DNA from: Xanthomarina sp035306705
GTDB taxonomy: Bacteria; Bacteroidota; Bacteroidia; Flavobacteriales; Flavobacteriaceae
Length of the DNA: 25,076 nucleotides
Assembly: GCF_035306705.1 (NCBI RefSeq)
Contig: NZ_DATGNO010000018.1
Location: 1 to 25,076 of the forward strand
Reading direction: 5' to 3'
The position numbers and the translations under genes are program-made. The notes beneath the pieces are model-generated. The model was given only the letters and a program-made list of their open reading frames with translations. It did not search any database and was not told the origin of the DNA. Shown here in pieces: positions 7,609-15,483 of the stretch (positions are counted from its first letter, which is position 1; the number at the start of each line of letters is the position of its first letter).

Positions 7609-8858
7609 TGCAGGTATTTAAATTTGGAGGCGCATCGATAAAGGATGCCAAAAGCGTAAAGAATTTAGTAAATGTTTTAAATAAAACAGGCTATAAGGAC
7701 ACTTTGATAGTGGTTTCTGCCATGGGAAAAACCACCAATGCTTTAGAAATTGTTGTAAAAAATTATTTCGACCAATCCAAGCAATTGCAAAGTTCCATTC
7801 AGGATGTTTTTAAATTTCATAATGCTATTTTATTGGACTTGTTCGATAACGAAAAGCATGAGGTTTTTAAAAAAGTATCTACTTTATTCAATGATTTAAA
7901 GGCGTTTTTAGATAGAAACAAATCGCCAGATTATAATTTTGTTTACGATCAGGTTATTGGGTTTGGAGAGTTGGTTTCTTCAACCATAGTGAGTGAATGC
8001 TTAAACGATTTGAACATAAAAAATCGATATTTGGATGTTCGGGAGTTTATAAAAACCGATAATTATTACAGAACGGCCAATGTTAATTGGGAAGAAACCC
8101 AAAAAAGAATAAACGCAAACTTCAACAGAAACCAATTAAACATTACTCAAGGTTTTTTAGGAAGTGATTCTAATAATTTTACCACAACTTTGGGTCGGGA
8201 AGGGAGCGATTACACGGCCGCCATTTTTGCTTATTGTTTAAATGCGGAAAGCGTGACCATTTGGAAAGATGTTCCAGGGGTTTTAAATGCCGATCCACGT
8301 TATTTTGAGAACGCCCAATTACTCAATAGAATTTCATATAGAGAAGCCATTGAGTTGGCATTTTACGGCGCTTCGGTTATTCATCCAAAAACCTTGCAGC
8401 CACTACAAAGAAAGGAAATTCCTTTGTATGTTAAATCTTTTTTAAATCCGGAAGGCAAAGGCACGATGGTTTGTAAAGAGGCTGGTTTGGATCCGCAGAT
8501 CCCTTGCTTTATTGTTAAGAAAAATCAGGTGCTTATTTCTTTGTCATCTTTAGATTTTTCGTACATCGTAGAAGAAAATATCAGTGAGATTTTTAAACTC
8601 TTGCATTTGTATAAAATGAAGGTAGGCGTTATTCAAAATTCTGCCATTACATTTTCGGTTTGTGTGGAGGATTTATATCAAAATTTAAACGAACTCTTGC
8701 AACATTTAAAAGCAACCTTTAAAGTAACCTGTATAGAAGACGTATCTTTATATACCATAAGGCACTATACCGAGGCTACTAAAGCGCAAATGGAAAAGGA
8801 TAAAGAGATATTGTTGAAGCAATTAACACAAGAAACCATGCAGTTGGTTACTAAATAA
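7608..8858 (+). CDS. Aspartate kinase, monofunctional, short ACT region
   Basis: 416 residues. Aspartate kinase phosphorylates L-aspartate at the head of lysine, threonine, methionine and diaminopimelate synthesis. The catalytic half is intact: KFGGAS (5-10), VSAMGKTTN (36-44), GFGE (118-121), TLGREGSDYTAA (194-205) and WKDVPGVLNADP (219-230). The first motif has Ala where most family members have Thr (KFGGTS). The regulatory part holds one recognisable ACT domain (about 300-385). The strand that should open a second one (VTCIEDVSLYTIRHY) is followed only by a charged helix and the stop, so the second ACT looks incomplete. There is no fused homoserine dehydrogenase. Confidence 0.93.
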   Translation: MQVFKFGGASIKDAKSVKNLVNVLNKTGYKDTLIVVSAMGKTTNALEIVVKNYFDQSKQLQSSIQDVFKFHNAILLDLFDNEKHEVFKKVSTLFNDLKAFLDRNKSPDYNFVYDQVIGFGELVSSTIVSECLNDLNIKNRYLDVREFIKTDNYYRTANVNWEETQKRINANFNRNQLNITQGFLGSDSNNFTTTLGREGSDYTAAIFAYCLNAESVTIWKDVPGVLNADPRYFENAQLLNRISYREAIELAFYGASVIHPKTLQPLQRKEIPLYVKSFLNPEGKGTMVCKEAGLDPQIPCFIVKKNQVLISLSSLDFSYIVEENISEIFKLLHLYKMKVGVIQNSAITFSVCVEDLYQNLNELLQHLKATFKVTCIEDVSLYTIRHYTEATKAQMEKDKEILLKQLTQETMQLVTK

Positions 8859-8868
8859 ACATTTTCAC

Positions 8869-8876
8869 TACATTTG
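8869..8876 (+). promoter_or_regulatory. Internal -7 element (TACATTTG) immediately before olsF
   Basis: Exact TAnnTTTG match in the 23-bp gap between the aspartate kinase stop and the olsF ATG (8882). A TTG (8844-8846) lies 22 bp upstream, inside the kinase 3' end, within the accepted -33 spacing. Transcription would begin at or within a few bases of the ATG, giving a nearly leaderless mRNA. Confidence 0.5.
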
Positions 8877-8881
8877 TATTC

Positions 8882-10711
8882 ATGACTAAACAACTAGATA
8901 AAGGATTGGTATCTGCCAAAGAGGTAGCTAAAGCCATACAATTGGATTCATACGGTTTTGTGGGAACCTTTGTAGGATGGGTACTTATGAAGGTGTTAAA
9001 AATATCAACACTTAACGATATTTATAACCGAAACAAACATCTAGAAAAAACCGATTTTTTAAATGGAATTTTACATGATTTTCAGATTAAGTTTGAAATT
9101 CCTGAAGAAGATTTAAAACGTTTGCCAAAGGACGGTACTTATATTACGGTATCCAATCATCCTTTAGGAGGTATTGATGGCATTTTGCTTTTAAAACTTA
9201 TGTTGGAGCAGCGTGAGGATTTTAAAATAATGGCTAATTTTCTGCTTCATAGAATCGAGCCATTAAAACCATATATTATTCCTGTTAATCCGTTTGAAAA
9301 CAAAAAAGACATTAAATCCAGTATTGCTGGTTTTAAAAATGCCATCAAACATTTAAAGGAAGGTTCGCCTTTGGGAGTTTTTCCAGCAGGAGAGGTTTCC
9401 ACGTATAGAGATGGGAAATTATTGATAGATAAACCTTGGGAAGAATCGGCAATGAAGCTTATTCAAAAAGCAGAAGTTCCTGTAGTACCTATTTATTTTC
9501 ACGCTAGAAACAGTCAGCTTTTTTATAAATTATCTAAAATAAGCGACACGTTCAGAACGGCAAAATTACCTTCGGAATTATTAACCCAAAAACGAAGAAC
9601 CATTAAAGTGCGTATTGGAAGGCCGATTACGGTGGCAGATCAAAAGGAATATCCTACTCTGGAAGGATTTTCAGAATTTATAAGAAAGAAAACCTATATG
9701 CTTTCAAATTCCTTCGATGAAAAAGGGAATTTATTAAGTCATATTTCATCCACTTTAAAAGTTCCCAAACCACCAAAACTAATTGTAACACCTATCTCTA
9801 AGGATATCATGAAGCAAGAGGTTGAAACGCTTAGGACTGGCGATTTTAGATTGTTGCAAAGTAAAAATTACGAGGTGTTTTTGGCTACGAGCAATGAGAT
9901 ACCAAACATTTTAAGGGAAATTGGAAGACTTCGTGAAATTACCTTTAGAGAAGTAGGCGAGGGTACCAATGAATCTATCGATTTAGATACTTTTGATACT
10001 TACTATCACCATATGTTTCTTTGGGACAGTGAAAGAGAGCTAATAGTTGGGGCATATAGAATGGGATTGGGATCCCAAATATTTGCTAAATTTGGTATTG
10101 ATGGATTTTATTTGCAAGATTTATTTAGGTTCGAGCCAGAATTACATAAAATGATGAGCCAGTCCATAGAAATGGGCCGTGCGTTTATTGTTAAGGAATA
10201 CCAACAAAAACCCATGCCATTATTTTTATTATGGAAAGGTATTGTACATACCACTTTGCGTTATCCGGAGCATAAATTTTTAATTGGTGGCGTAAGTATT
10301 AGCAACCAGTTTTCAAATTTCTCTAAATCGTTGATGATTGAGTTTATGAAATCCCATTATTACGATCCATATATTGCGCAATATGTCCATCCTAAAAAAG
10401 AGTTTAAGGTAAAATTAAAAGATGCCGATAAAGACTTTGTTTTTGATGAAACCGAAGCCGATTTAAACAAATTCGATAAAATTATTGACGAGTTGGAGCC
10501 AGGATCCTTACGCTTGCCAGTATTGCTTAAAAAATACATCAAACAGAATGCGAAATTGGTGGCTTTTAACGTGGACCCACTATTTAACAATGCAGTAGAT
10601 GGTTTGATGTATATTAAAATAGCCGATTTACCAGAAAGTACTGTTCGCCCCGTTATGGAAGAATTTCAAGCGGAATTGGAACAGAAGCTCTCGGAACAGA
10701 ATGAGGCATAA
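8882..10711 (+). CDS. olsF: Bifunctional PlsC-GNAT acyltransferase, OlsF-like (ornithine/glycine aminolipid synthase)
   Basis: 609 residues in two parts. Residues ~60-280 form a PlsC-type O-acyltransferase: SNHPLGGID with His93 and Asp99 (the HX4D box, here with five residues between), and FPAGEVS (167-173) in place of FPEGTRS. Residues ~325-520 form an OlsB-like GNAT fold (REIGRLREITFREVGEG, IVGAYRMG, EMGRAFI) of the kind that N-acylates an amino acid with a 3-hydroxyacyl-ACP. This architecture is that of OlsF of Serratia and Flavobacterium johnsoniae, which makes ornithine lipid from both reactions; in Bacteroidota the related two-gene enzymes make glycine lipids. The acceptor amino acid cannot be told from sequence. 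It overlaps the next gene by 11 bp. Confidence 0.85.
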   Translation: MTKQLDKGLVSAKEVAKAIQLDSYGFVGTFVGWVLMKVLKISTLNDIYNRNKHLEKTDFLNGILHDFQIKFEIPEEDLKRLPKDGTYITVSNHPLGGIDGILLLKLMLEQREDFKIMANFLLHRIEPLKPYIIPVNPFENKKDIKSSIAGFKNAIKHLKEGSPLGVFPAGEVSTYRDGKLLIDKPWEESAMKLIQKAEVPVVPIYFHARNSQLFYKLSKISDTFRTAKLPSELLTQKRRTIKVRIGRPITVADQKEYPTLEGFSEFIRKKTYMLSNSFDEKGNLLSHISSTLKVPKPPKLIVTPISKDIMKQEVETLRTGDFRLLQSKNYEVFLATSNEIPNILREIGRLREITFREVGEGTNESIDLDTFDTYYHHMFLWDSERELIVGAYRMGLGSQIFAKFGIDGFYLQDLFRFEPELHKMMSQSIEMGRAFIVKEYQQKPMPLFLLWKGIVHTTLRYPEHKFLIGGVSISNQFSNFSKSLMIEFMKSHYYDPYIAQYVHPKKEFKVKLKDADKDFVFDETEADLNKFDKIIDELEPGSLRLPVLLKKYIKQNAKLVAFNVDPLFNNAVDGLMYIKIADLPESTVRPVMEEFQAELEQKLSEQNEA

Positions 10712-11786
10712 AATTACCTTTATTTTCACTTTTTTAATGACTGTGGCACCACTTTGCGCTCAGCAGGTTTCGGGTATTGTTTACGACAAAAAAAGCCAAG
10801 AACCCATGGAAGGTGTCACCATTTATTTTGATGGTACCACCAAAGGAACAATCACAAACATAAATGGTGTTTTTAAAATAGATATAAATAAGGAACTACA
10901 AACCTCATTGGTTATTTCATTTTTAGGGTATAAAAAATTAATTCATAAAGACTACTCAGATGATTTTGTTTACAAATATTATTTAGAGGAAGAAATCAGT
11001 GTCTTAAACGAAATATATTTAAGTGACAATAAAACGTCGTCAAGAAAAACAGATGCGTTGTCTAGCTATGAAAATATCTGGACTAGAAAACAAAAAATGA
11101 CTGAATTTAAAAATCATTTTTTAGGGGTTTCCAAACAAGCACAATCTTGCAAAATTTTAAATGAAGATGATATTTTCTTGACCTATGATAAAACTTCAGA
11201 TAAACTAATAGCATCTTCAAAAAAGCCCATACGTATTTTAAATAAGCACTTAGAATATGAAATTGCGTACGATTTACAGGATTTTGAGGTTCAGTATGTA
11301 AGTCATTCTACAGAAGGTCGCGTAAAAACACGCTATTCTCCAACAACAGTATATTACGCTGGAACTTCATTCTATAAAGTGTTGAATAACAATCCTAGTA
11401 ACAGAATCGATAAAAAAAGAACAAAAGTCTATCAAGGTTCCGTTTTGCATTTTATGAGAGCTGTTTATTCAAATCGCTTAATGGATGAAGGGTTTAAGCT
11501 TTTTTATGAAAAACAACAAGTGGCACCAGAGCACGCTATAGTTGTGAACGAAACTGAAAATCCAAACTTAAAGGAAATCTGCTTTCTTAAGCCTGAGTTA
11601 GAAGTAGTAGATGCGTCTGATTCTTGCTCAAAACTTAAACCAATAGAGGATGCATGTTTTTTTGTTGATAATTTCGGGAATCATTCGCCAATAAAAGCGA
11701 TTACATTTACTGGTTTTATAGGAAACCAACGTATAGGAGATGCACTTCCGTTAGATTATGAGCCAGAATTTGAATTAAAACAATAA
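10701..11786 (+). CDS. Exported carboxypeptidase-regulatory-like domain protein
   Basis: 361 residues. A signal peptide (MRHKITFIFTFLMTVAPLCA) probably ends around residue 21; the LC step before Ala is a poor lipobox, so signal peptidase I is favoured. Residues ~22-90 are a CarboxypepD_reg-like beta domain (QQVSGIVYDKKSQEPMEGV, GTITNINGVFKI, LVISFLGYKK), the module that usually opens TonB-dependent SusC-type receptors. No plug or barrel follows. The remaining ~260 residues are rich in Tyr, Lys and charged residues with no motif I recognise. It starts inside olsF, so co-expression with the lipid synthase is likely; an envelope role is inferred. Confidence 0.8.
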   Translation: MRHKITFIFTFLMTVAPLCAQQVSGIVYDKKSQEPMEGVTIYFDGTTKGTITNINGVFKIDINKELQTSLVISFLGYKKLIHKDYSDDFVYKYYLEEEISVLNEIYLSDNKTSSRKTDALSSYENIWTRKQKMTEFKNHFLGVSKQAQSCKILNEDDIFLTYDKTSDKLIASSKKPIRILNKHLEYEIAYDLQDFEVQYVSHSTEGRVKTRYSPTTVYYAGTSFYKVLNNNPSNRIDKKRTKVYQGSVLHFMRAVYSNRLMDEGFKLFYEKQQVAPEHAIVVNETENPNLKEICFLKPELEVVDASDSCSKLKPIEDACFFVDNFGNHSPIKAITFTGFIGNQRIGDALPLDYEPEFELKQ

Positions 11787-11793
11787 TTTCCTC

Positions 11794-12144
11794 CTAAAAG
11801 GATTGAAACCATTCTTGAAAACGGTTTCCAAAAAAGGGAATGTGCTTTAATTCGCCACTTAAAGATCCAATCAAGCTAAAAACCCATAAAACAAAGAAAC
11901 CTACTCCTATAATCCATCCAATAACAGGAATAAGAGTAAATAGGATAATACCCAACATAACTCCTAAAGACTGTCTAATGTAAAAAGAAGCATAGGCATT
12001 TTTGGTTTTGTTGTTCATAATAAATGCAATAATCCAACCTACTATAGTCATATGAGCAATAATAGCTATAGTTTTTCCATCTTTTAAAACACCACTAGAG
12101 AATTTATAAGTGTCATCTTCAAAATTTTTATTTTCTGCAGACAT
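11794..12144 (-). CDS. DUF4870 family small membrane protein
   Basis: 116 residues. A polar N-terminus (~20) is followed by DGKTIAIIAHMTIVGWIIAFIM, a NNKTKNAYASFYIRQSL connector and two close hydrophobic segments (LGVMLGIILFTLIP, WIIGVGFFVLWVFSLIGSL), then a short polar tail. The (A/F)xxHxRQ(A/S)L-like connector between helix one and two and the three-helix layout are those of DUF4870. No function is established for the family. The gene converges on the exported protein gene with only 7 bp between stops. Confidence 0.85.
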   Translation of the reverse strand: MSAENKNFEDDTYKFSSGVLKDGKTIAIIAHMTIVGWIIAFIMNNKTKNAYASFYIRQSLGVMLGIILFTLIPVIGWIIGVGFFVLWVFSLIGSLSGELKHIPFFGNRFQEWFQSF

Positions 12145-12170
12145 AATTTATAGATTTAAAATGTGCTTAC

Positions 12171-12178
12171 TAAAGATA
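12171..12178 (-). promoter_or_regulatory. -7 element (TATCTTTA) for the DUF4870 gene
   Basis: One mismatch to TAnnTTTG on the minus strand, 26 bp before the ATG at 12144. No -33 element seen. Confidence 0.35.
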
Positions 12179-12207
12179 GTGAAAATTAAGAAGTTATGGT
12201 GTTTTTT

Positions 12208-12594
12208 TTATTTGAAAGCCTTGTCTATAGGTTGCCAAAGTTCAATTTTGTTTCCATCATTATCAAGAATCCAAGCAAACTTACCATAGTCGTATTCTTC
12301 CATTTCTCCAAGTATGGAAACGCCTTCTTCTTTTAAAACAGTCAATAACTCGGGCAAATTTTCTACACGATAATTAAACATAAAGTCTTTTTTTGAAGGC
12401 TCGTAATATTTTGTGTCTTCGGCAAAAGGACTCCATTGGGTTGAGCAATCCTTGCCCTCTTTGTCTTTCCACCAAAAGGTGCAGCCGTAATCGTCCGTAT
12501 TAAATCCCAGATGTTTTTTGTACCAATCTTTTGATGCTTTTGGATCTTTACTTTTAAAAAACAATCCACCAATTCCTGTAACGCGTTTTTTCAT
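12208..12594 (-). CDS. VOC superfamily (glyoxalase/bleomycin-resistance fold) protein
   Basis: About 128 residues, a single VOC module: GIGGLFFKSKDPKASKDWYKKHLGF as the first beta-alpha-beta unit and GKFAWILDNDGNKIELWQP as the closing strand with the usual terminal Glu. The first metal-ligand position, often His, is not His here, so glyoxalase I activity is unlikely. The frame extends to 12672, but the ATG at 12594 (MKKRVTGIGG) is preferred because the longer form overlaps the DUF1801 gene and adds a non-family tail. It follows that gene by 38 bp and is probably co-transcribed. Substrate unknown. Confidence 0.83.
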   Translation of the reverse strand: MKKRVTGIGGLFFKSKDPKASKDWYKKHLGFNTDDYGCTFWWKDKEGKDCSTQWSPFAEDTKYYEPSKKDFMFNYRVENLPELLTVLKEEGVSILGEMEEYDYGKFAWILDNDGNKIELWQPIDKAFK

Positions 12595-12632
12595 TGAAAA
12601 CTTAATTTTTAGTTGTTTGATAAAGGGGGCAA

Positions 12633-13091
12633 TTACTTCTTTTTTATTGCATTCTCGTAAATATCTATCCACTCACCAACGGTCAGTTTTTTTGAAAGTT
12701 TTCCAATAAGTTCAAAAGGAATGTCTTCCACCTTTTTAAATCTGATACAGCTTTTTCCCATGTCTAATTTGCGTTTGCAGTGTTTGGGAAATTCACCTAT
12801 AAACCAATCGTGTAATTCTGGTTTTGAATAAATGCCGGAATGGTATAAGTTGATAGAGTTTTTTTGTGAAGCTAAACTCATAAATGGCAATGGAATTTTT
12901 GGATCGCAATGGTAACCATCTGGATAAATACGATGAGGCACATAATAACCTATCATACCATATTGGATGCCTTCCTCAAAACCTTTTGGAAGATTGTTCT
13001 TAATAATTTTCCGGAGTTTATTTAGGGCCTCCTTGCGTTCTTCAGGAATTTGATTGATGTAGTCTTCTGGAGAATTTGCTTCGTATGGCAT
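12633..13091 (-). CDS. DUF1801 (YdhG-like) family protein
   Basis: 152 residues. The pattern is typical of DUF1801: SPEDYINQIPEERKEALNKLR at the N-terminus, EGIQYGMIGYYVP, PFMSLASQKNSINLY and a C-terminal MGKSCIRFKKVEDIPFELI. The fold resembles the frataxin-like YdhG group; no reaction is established. The ATG at 13091 has a promoter-like TAACTTTA 23 bp upstream, next to the stop of the dehydrogenase gene, so it probably starts its own transcript with the VOC gene. Such DUF1801/VOC pairs often appear as mobile accessory genes; no transfer signs are visible here. Confidence 0.85.
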   Translation of the reverse strand: MPYEANSPEDYINQIPEERKEALNKLRKIIKNNLPKGFEEGIQYGMIGYYVPHRIYPDGYHCDPKIPLPFMSLASQKNSINLYHSGIYSKPELHDWFIGEFPKHCKRKLDMGKSCIRFKKVEDIPFELIGKLSKKLTVGEWIDIYENAIKKK

Positions 13092-13113
13092 GGTCTGATA
13101 TTTGTTTAAGCTA

Positions 13114-13121
13114 TAAAGTTA
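13114..13121 (-). promoter_or_regulatory. -7 element (TAACTTTA) for the DUF1801-VOC pair
   Basis: One mismatch to TAnnTTTG on the minus strand. It abuts the stop of the 2-hydroxyacid dehydrogenase gene (13122-13124) and would give a leader of about 16 nt. Confidence 0.35.
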
Positions 13122-14066
13122 CTACTTCCGAAGTTTCGGAATTGCCTTAATTTTATTTACAATGGTTTGGGCTAATTTCTCTTTGCTTTCAACAGTCCAA
13201 CCGGCAACGTGAGGTGTAAGGGTAACATTATCTGCTTTTATTAAATATTGAAAAGGCTCTGGCATGGTTGAGCTGAACATATCTTCAAACGAGGCTTTTT
13301 CGTATTCTAAAACATCCAAACCGGCGCCTAAAATCTTTCCGGATTTTAAGGCATTAACCAAATCTTCTGTGACAACACTTTTGCCACGAGCTGTGTTTAT
13401 TAACCAAAAAGATTTTTTAAAAGTTTGGATAAATCTGGTGTTTATCAGGTTGATGGTCAATGGTGTTTCTGGTGTATGTAAACTAACAACATCTACTTTT
13501 TCTTGAAATTCTGCCAAAGACACTTGTTTCGCATTTTTGTCTCCAACACCCTCTTTTATATCGTAGCACAAAACGTTTACATCAAAACCTAAAAGTTTTT
13601 TTGCAAAGGCTTTCCCCATATTTCCATAGCCAATTAAACCTACAGTTTTTCCATCTAATTCGACCCCTCTGTTCGCTTCACGCAACCATTTGCCTTCACG
13701 GACTTCCCGATTGGCTTTATTCAGTTTATTGAATAAAGAAAGTAGCAAGGCCAAACTGTGTTCGCCAACGGCATTTCTATTGCCTTCTGGAGCGGAAATT
13801 AAATAAATGCCTTTGCTTTCGGCATACTTGCAATCTATATTTTCTAAACCAGCACCAACGCGACCAATAAATTTTAGGTTTTTTGCAGCGTCTAGAAAGG
13901 TTTTATCTATAGTAAACCGACTCCTTATAATTATTCCATCATAAGAAGCTATTTTAGATTCTATTTCAGCTTTTGAAGCTTGATAGTCTTCGTCGTTTTT
14001 AAAACCTAGAGCGTCAAGTTGCTGAAGTAATAAGGGATGATTTGTATCGAGATGGAGAACTTTCAT
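13122..14066 (-). CDS. D-2-hydroxyacid dehydrogenase, phosphoglycerate dehydrogenase-like (no ACT domain)
   Basis: 314 residues, an NAD-dependent D-isomer 2-hydroxyacid dehydrogenase. Seen: RVGAGLENID (69-78) in the substrate domain, the dinucleotide loop GYGNMG (146-151) followed by a C-x-D strand (CYDI, Asp169, favouring NAD over NADP), and the catalytic triad Arg227 (INTARGK), Glu254 or Glu256 (DVLEYE) and His286 (TPHVAG). It lacks the C-terminal ACT or ASB domain of feedback-regulated SerA. It could be a short 3-phosphoglycerate dehydrogenase for serine synthesis or a general 2-ketoacid reductase. The gene starts 2 bp after mgtE and is likely co-transcribed with it. Confidence 0.88.
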   Translation of the reverse strand: MKVLHLDTNHPLLLQQLDALGFKNDEDYQASKAEIESKIASYDGIIIRSRFTIDKTFLDAAKNLKFIGRVGAGLENIDCKYAESKGIYLISAPEGNRNAVGEHSLALLLSLFNKLNKANREVREGKWLREANRGVELDGKTVGLIGYGNMGKAFAKKLLGFDVNVLCYDIKEGVGDKNAKQVSLAEFQEKVDVVSLHTPETPLTINLINTRFIQTFKKSFWLINTARGKSVVTEDLVNALKSGKILGAGLDVLEYEKASFEDMFSSTMPEPFQYLIKADNVTLTPHVAGWTVESKEKLAQTIVNKIKAIPKLRK

Positions 14067-14068
14067 AA

Positions 14069-15442
14069 TTAAAAACCTAATATAAGTTTAGCGATTACAA
14101 AGTAAGTTAAAATACCAAACACATCGTTGCTAGTAGTTATAAATGGCCCTGTGGCCACAGCAGGATCAATGCCTTTTTTATCTAAAAGTATTGGAATAAA
14201 TGTACCTATTAAAGCAGCCATAATTATAACCGTTATTAAAGAAAGTGAAATGGTTAAAGAAACCATATAAGGGGTTCCAAAAACAAAATGACTCATAAGC
14301 AAAGCTATAAATGCAATTGCGATTCCGTTCACTAGACCTAAGATAAACTCTTTAAAAAGACGTTTTAAAATCTTCCCATCTATGGTGTCGTTGGCTAAAC
14401 CTTGAACTACAATCGCCGAGGATTGTACACCTACGTTTCCAGCAGTTGCTTGTATTAAAGGCACAAAACTTAAAAGCACGATAAAACTTCCCATGCTTTC
14501 ATTAAAATGCTCAATAATACTAGCGGCACCCAAACCTCCAAACATACCAATCAATAACCAAGGTAGGCGTGCGATTGTTAATTTAAATATACTGGCATCG
14601 GCTTCAACTCCTCTAGAGATACCTGCCGCCAACTGATAATCTTTATCGGCTTCCTCTCGAATAACATCCACAATATCGTCAATGGTAATTCGCCCAAGAA
14701 GCACCATGTCTTCGTCTACAACAGGAATGGCTTCCAAATCGTATTTTTGCATGATTCTAGCTACTTCTACCGAGTCTTCGTGTACTTTTACGTAATCGAC
14801 ACTTTTAATGTAGATATCCGCAATTTTCTGATCACTTTTGGCAACAATTAAATCTTTTAAAGAAAGACGTCCAATAAGTTTGTTCTGCTTGTTAACTACA
14901 TAAATGGAGTGAACTCTTCGAACTTCTTGTGCTTGAGCTCTAATTCTACGCAAACAACCGGCCACGGTCCATGTTTCAAATACTTTTACCAACTCTTTTG
15001 CCATAAGTCCTCCAGCCGTATCTTCGTCGTAGGCTAAAAGTTCGGTAATTTCTGCTTTGTGGTCTTCGTCTTCAATGTTGGAAATAACTTCTCGTTGTCT
15101 GTCTTGAGGAAGTTCGGCAATAATATCTGCAGCATCATCTGTGTCCAGCTCTTCAATTTCCTCGGCTATTTCTTTGGCCGATAGATTTCTAAGAACCTTT
15201 TCTCGATTGTCTTCATCGAGTTCCATTAACACGTAGGAAGTAGTTTCAGAATCTAGAAGCTTGATAACATACATGGCCTCTTCTAGGTTGACTTCGTCTA
15301 AAATTTCGGCAATATCGGCGTAATGGAATTCTGCTAATAACTCGTGTAGTTCTGTATCGTTTTTGGCTTCGATAAGTTGTTCTACTTTTTCAATAAGTTC
15401 GTCGGTTAGCTCGAATTGTATGTTTTCGTTTTCTTCAGACAT
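14069..15442 (-). CDS. mgtE: Magnesium transporter MgtE
   Basis: 457 residues with the full MgtE plan: an acidic helical N domain (1-~130, including DTDDAADIIAELPQDRQREV), a pair of CBS domains (~138-260), a plug helix, then five membrane segments. Conserved pore-region motifs are AGNVGVQSS and DPAVATGPFITTSND (426-440); the last Asp corresponds to the Mg2+-coordinating pore Asp known in Thermus MgtE. The acidic N and CBS domains sense intracellular Mg2+ and close the channel. It follows ksgA by 41 bp and precedes the dehydrogenase by 2 bp. Confidence 0.96.
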   Translation of the reverse strand: MSEENENIQFELTDELIEKVEQLIEAKNDTELHELLAEFHYADIAEILDEVNLEEAMYVIKLLDSETTSYVLMELDEDNREKVLRNLSAKEIAEEIEELDTDDAADIIAELPQDRQREVISNIEDEDHKAEITELLAYDEDTAGGLMAKELVKVFETWTVAGCLRRIRAQAQEVRRVHSIYVVNKQNKLIGRLSLKDLIVAKSDQKIADIYIKSVDYVKVHEDSVEVARIMQKYDLEAIPVVDEDMVLLGRITIDDIVDVIREEADKDYQLAAGISRGVEADASIFKLTIARLPWLLIGMFGGLGAASIIEHFNESMGSFIVLLSFVPLIQATAGNVGVQSSAIVVQGLANDTIDGKILKRLFKEFILGLVNGIAIAFIALLMSHFVFGTPYMVSLTISLSLITVIIMAALIGTFIPILLDKKGIDPAVATGPFITTSNDVFGILTYFVIAKLILGF

Positions 15443-15461
15443 CAGATTTCTAGTCTTTTTT

Positions 15462-15480
15462 CTCTGTGGAAATAACAGAG
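15462..15480. other. Short hairpin between ksgA and mgtE
   Basis: CTCTGT (15462-15467) pairs with ACAGAG (15475-15480) over a 7-nt loop. On the coding strand it is followed by an A-rich rather than U-rich run, so it is not a terminator. It sits about 20 nt before the mgtE ATG and could affect translation or mRNA processing; nothing more can be said. Confidence 0.3.
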
Positions 15481-15483
15481 GAT

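Noticed and set aside
11805..11828. GAAACC/GGTTTC inverted repeat near convergent stops of the exported protein and DUF4870 genes
   Set aside because: It lies inside the DUF4870 coding region, has a 12-nt loop and no T-run on either strand, so a terminator call is not supported.
12363..12709. Alternative frames over the VOC and DUF1801 genes, including a VOC start at 12672
   Set aside because: The longer VOC start overlaps DUF1801 coding sequence and adds residues outside the VOC fold; the other frames are shadows.
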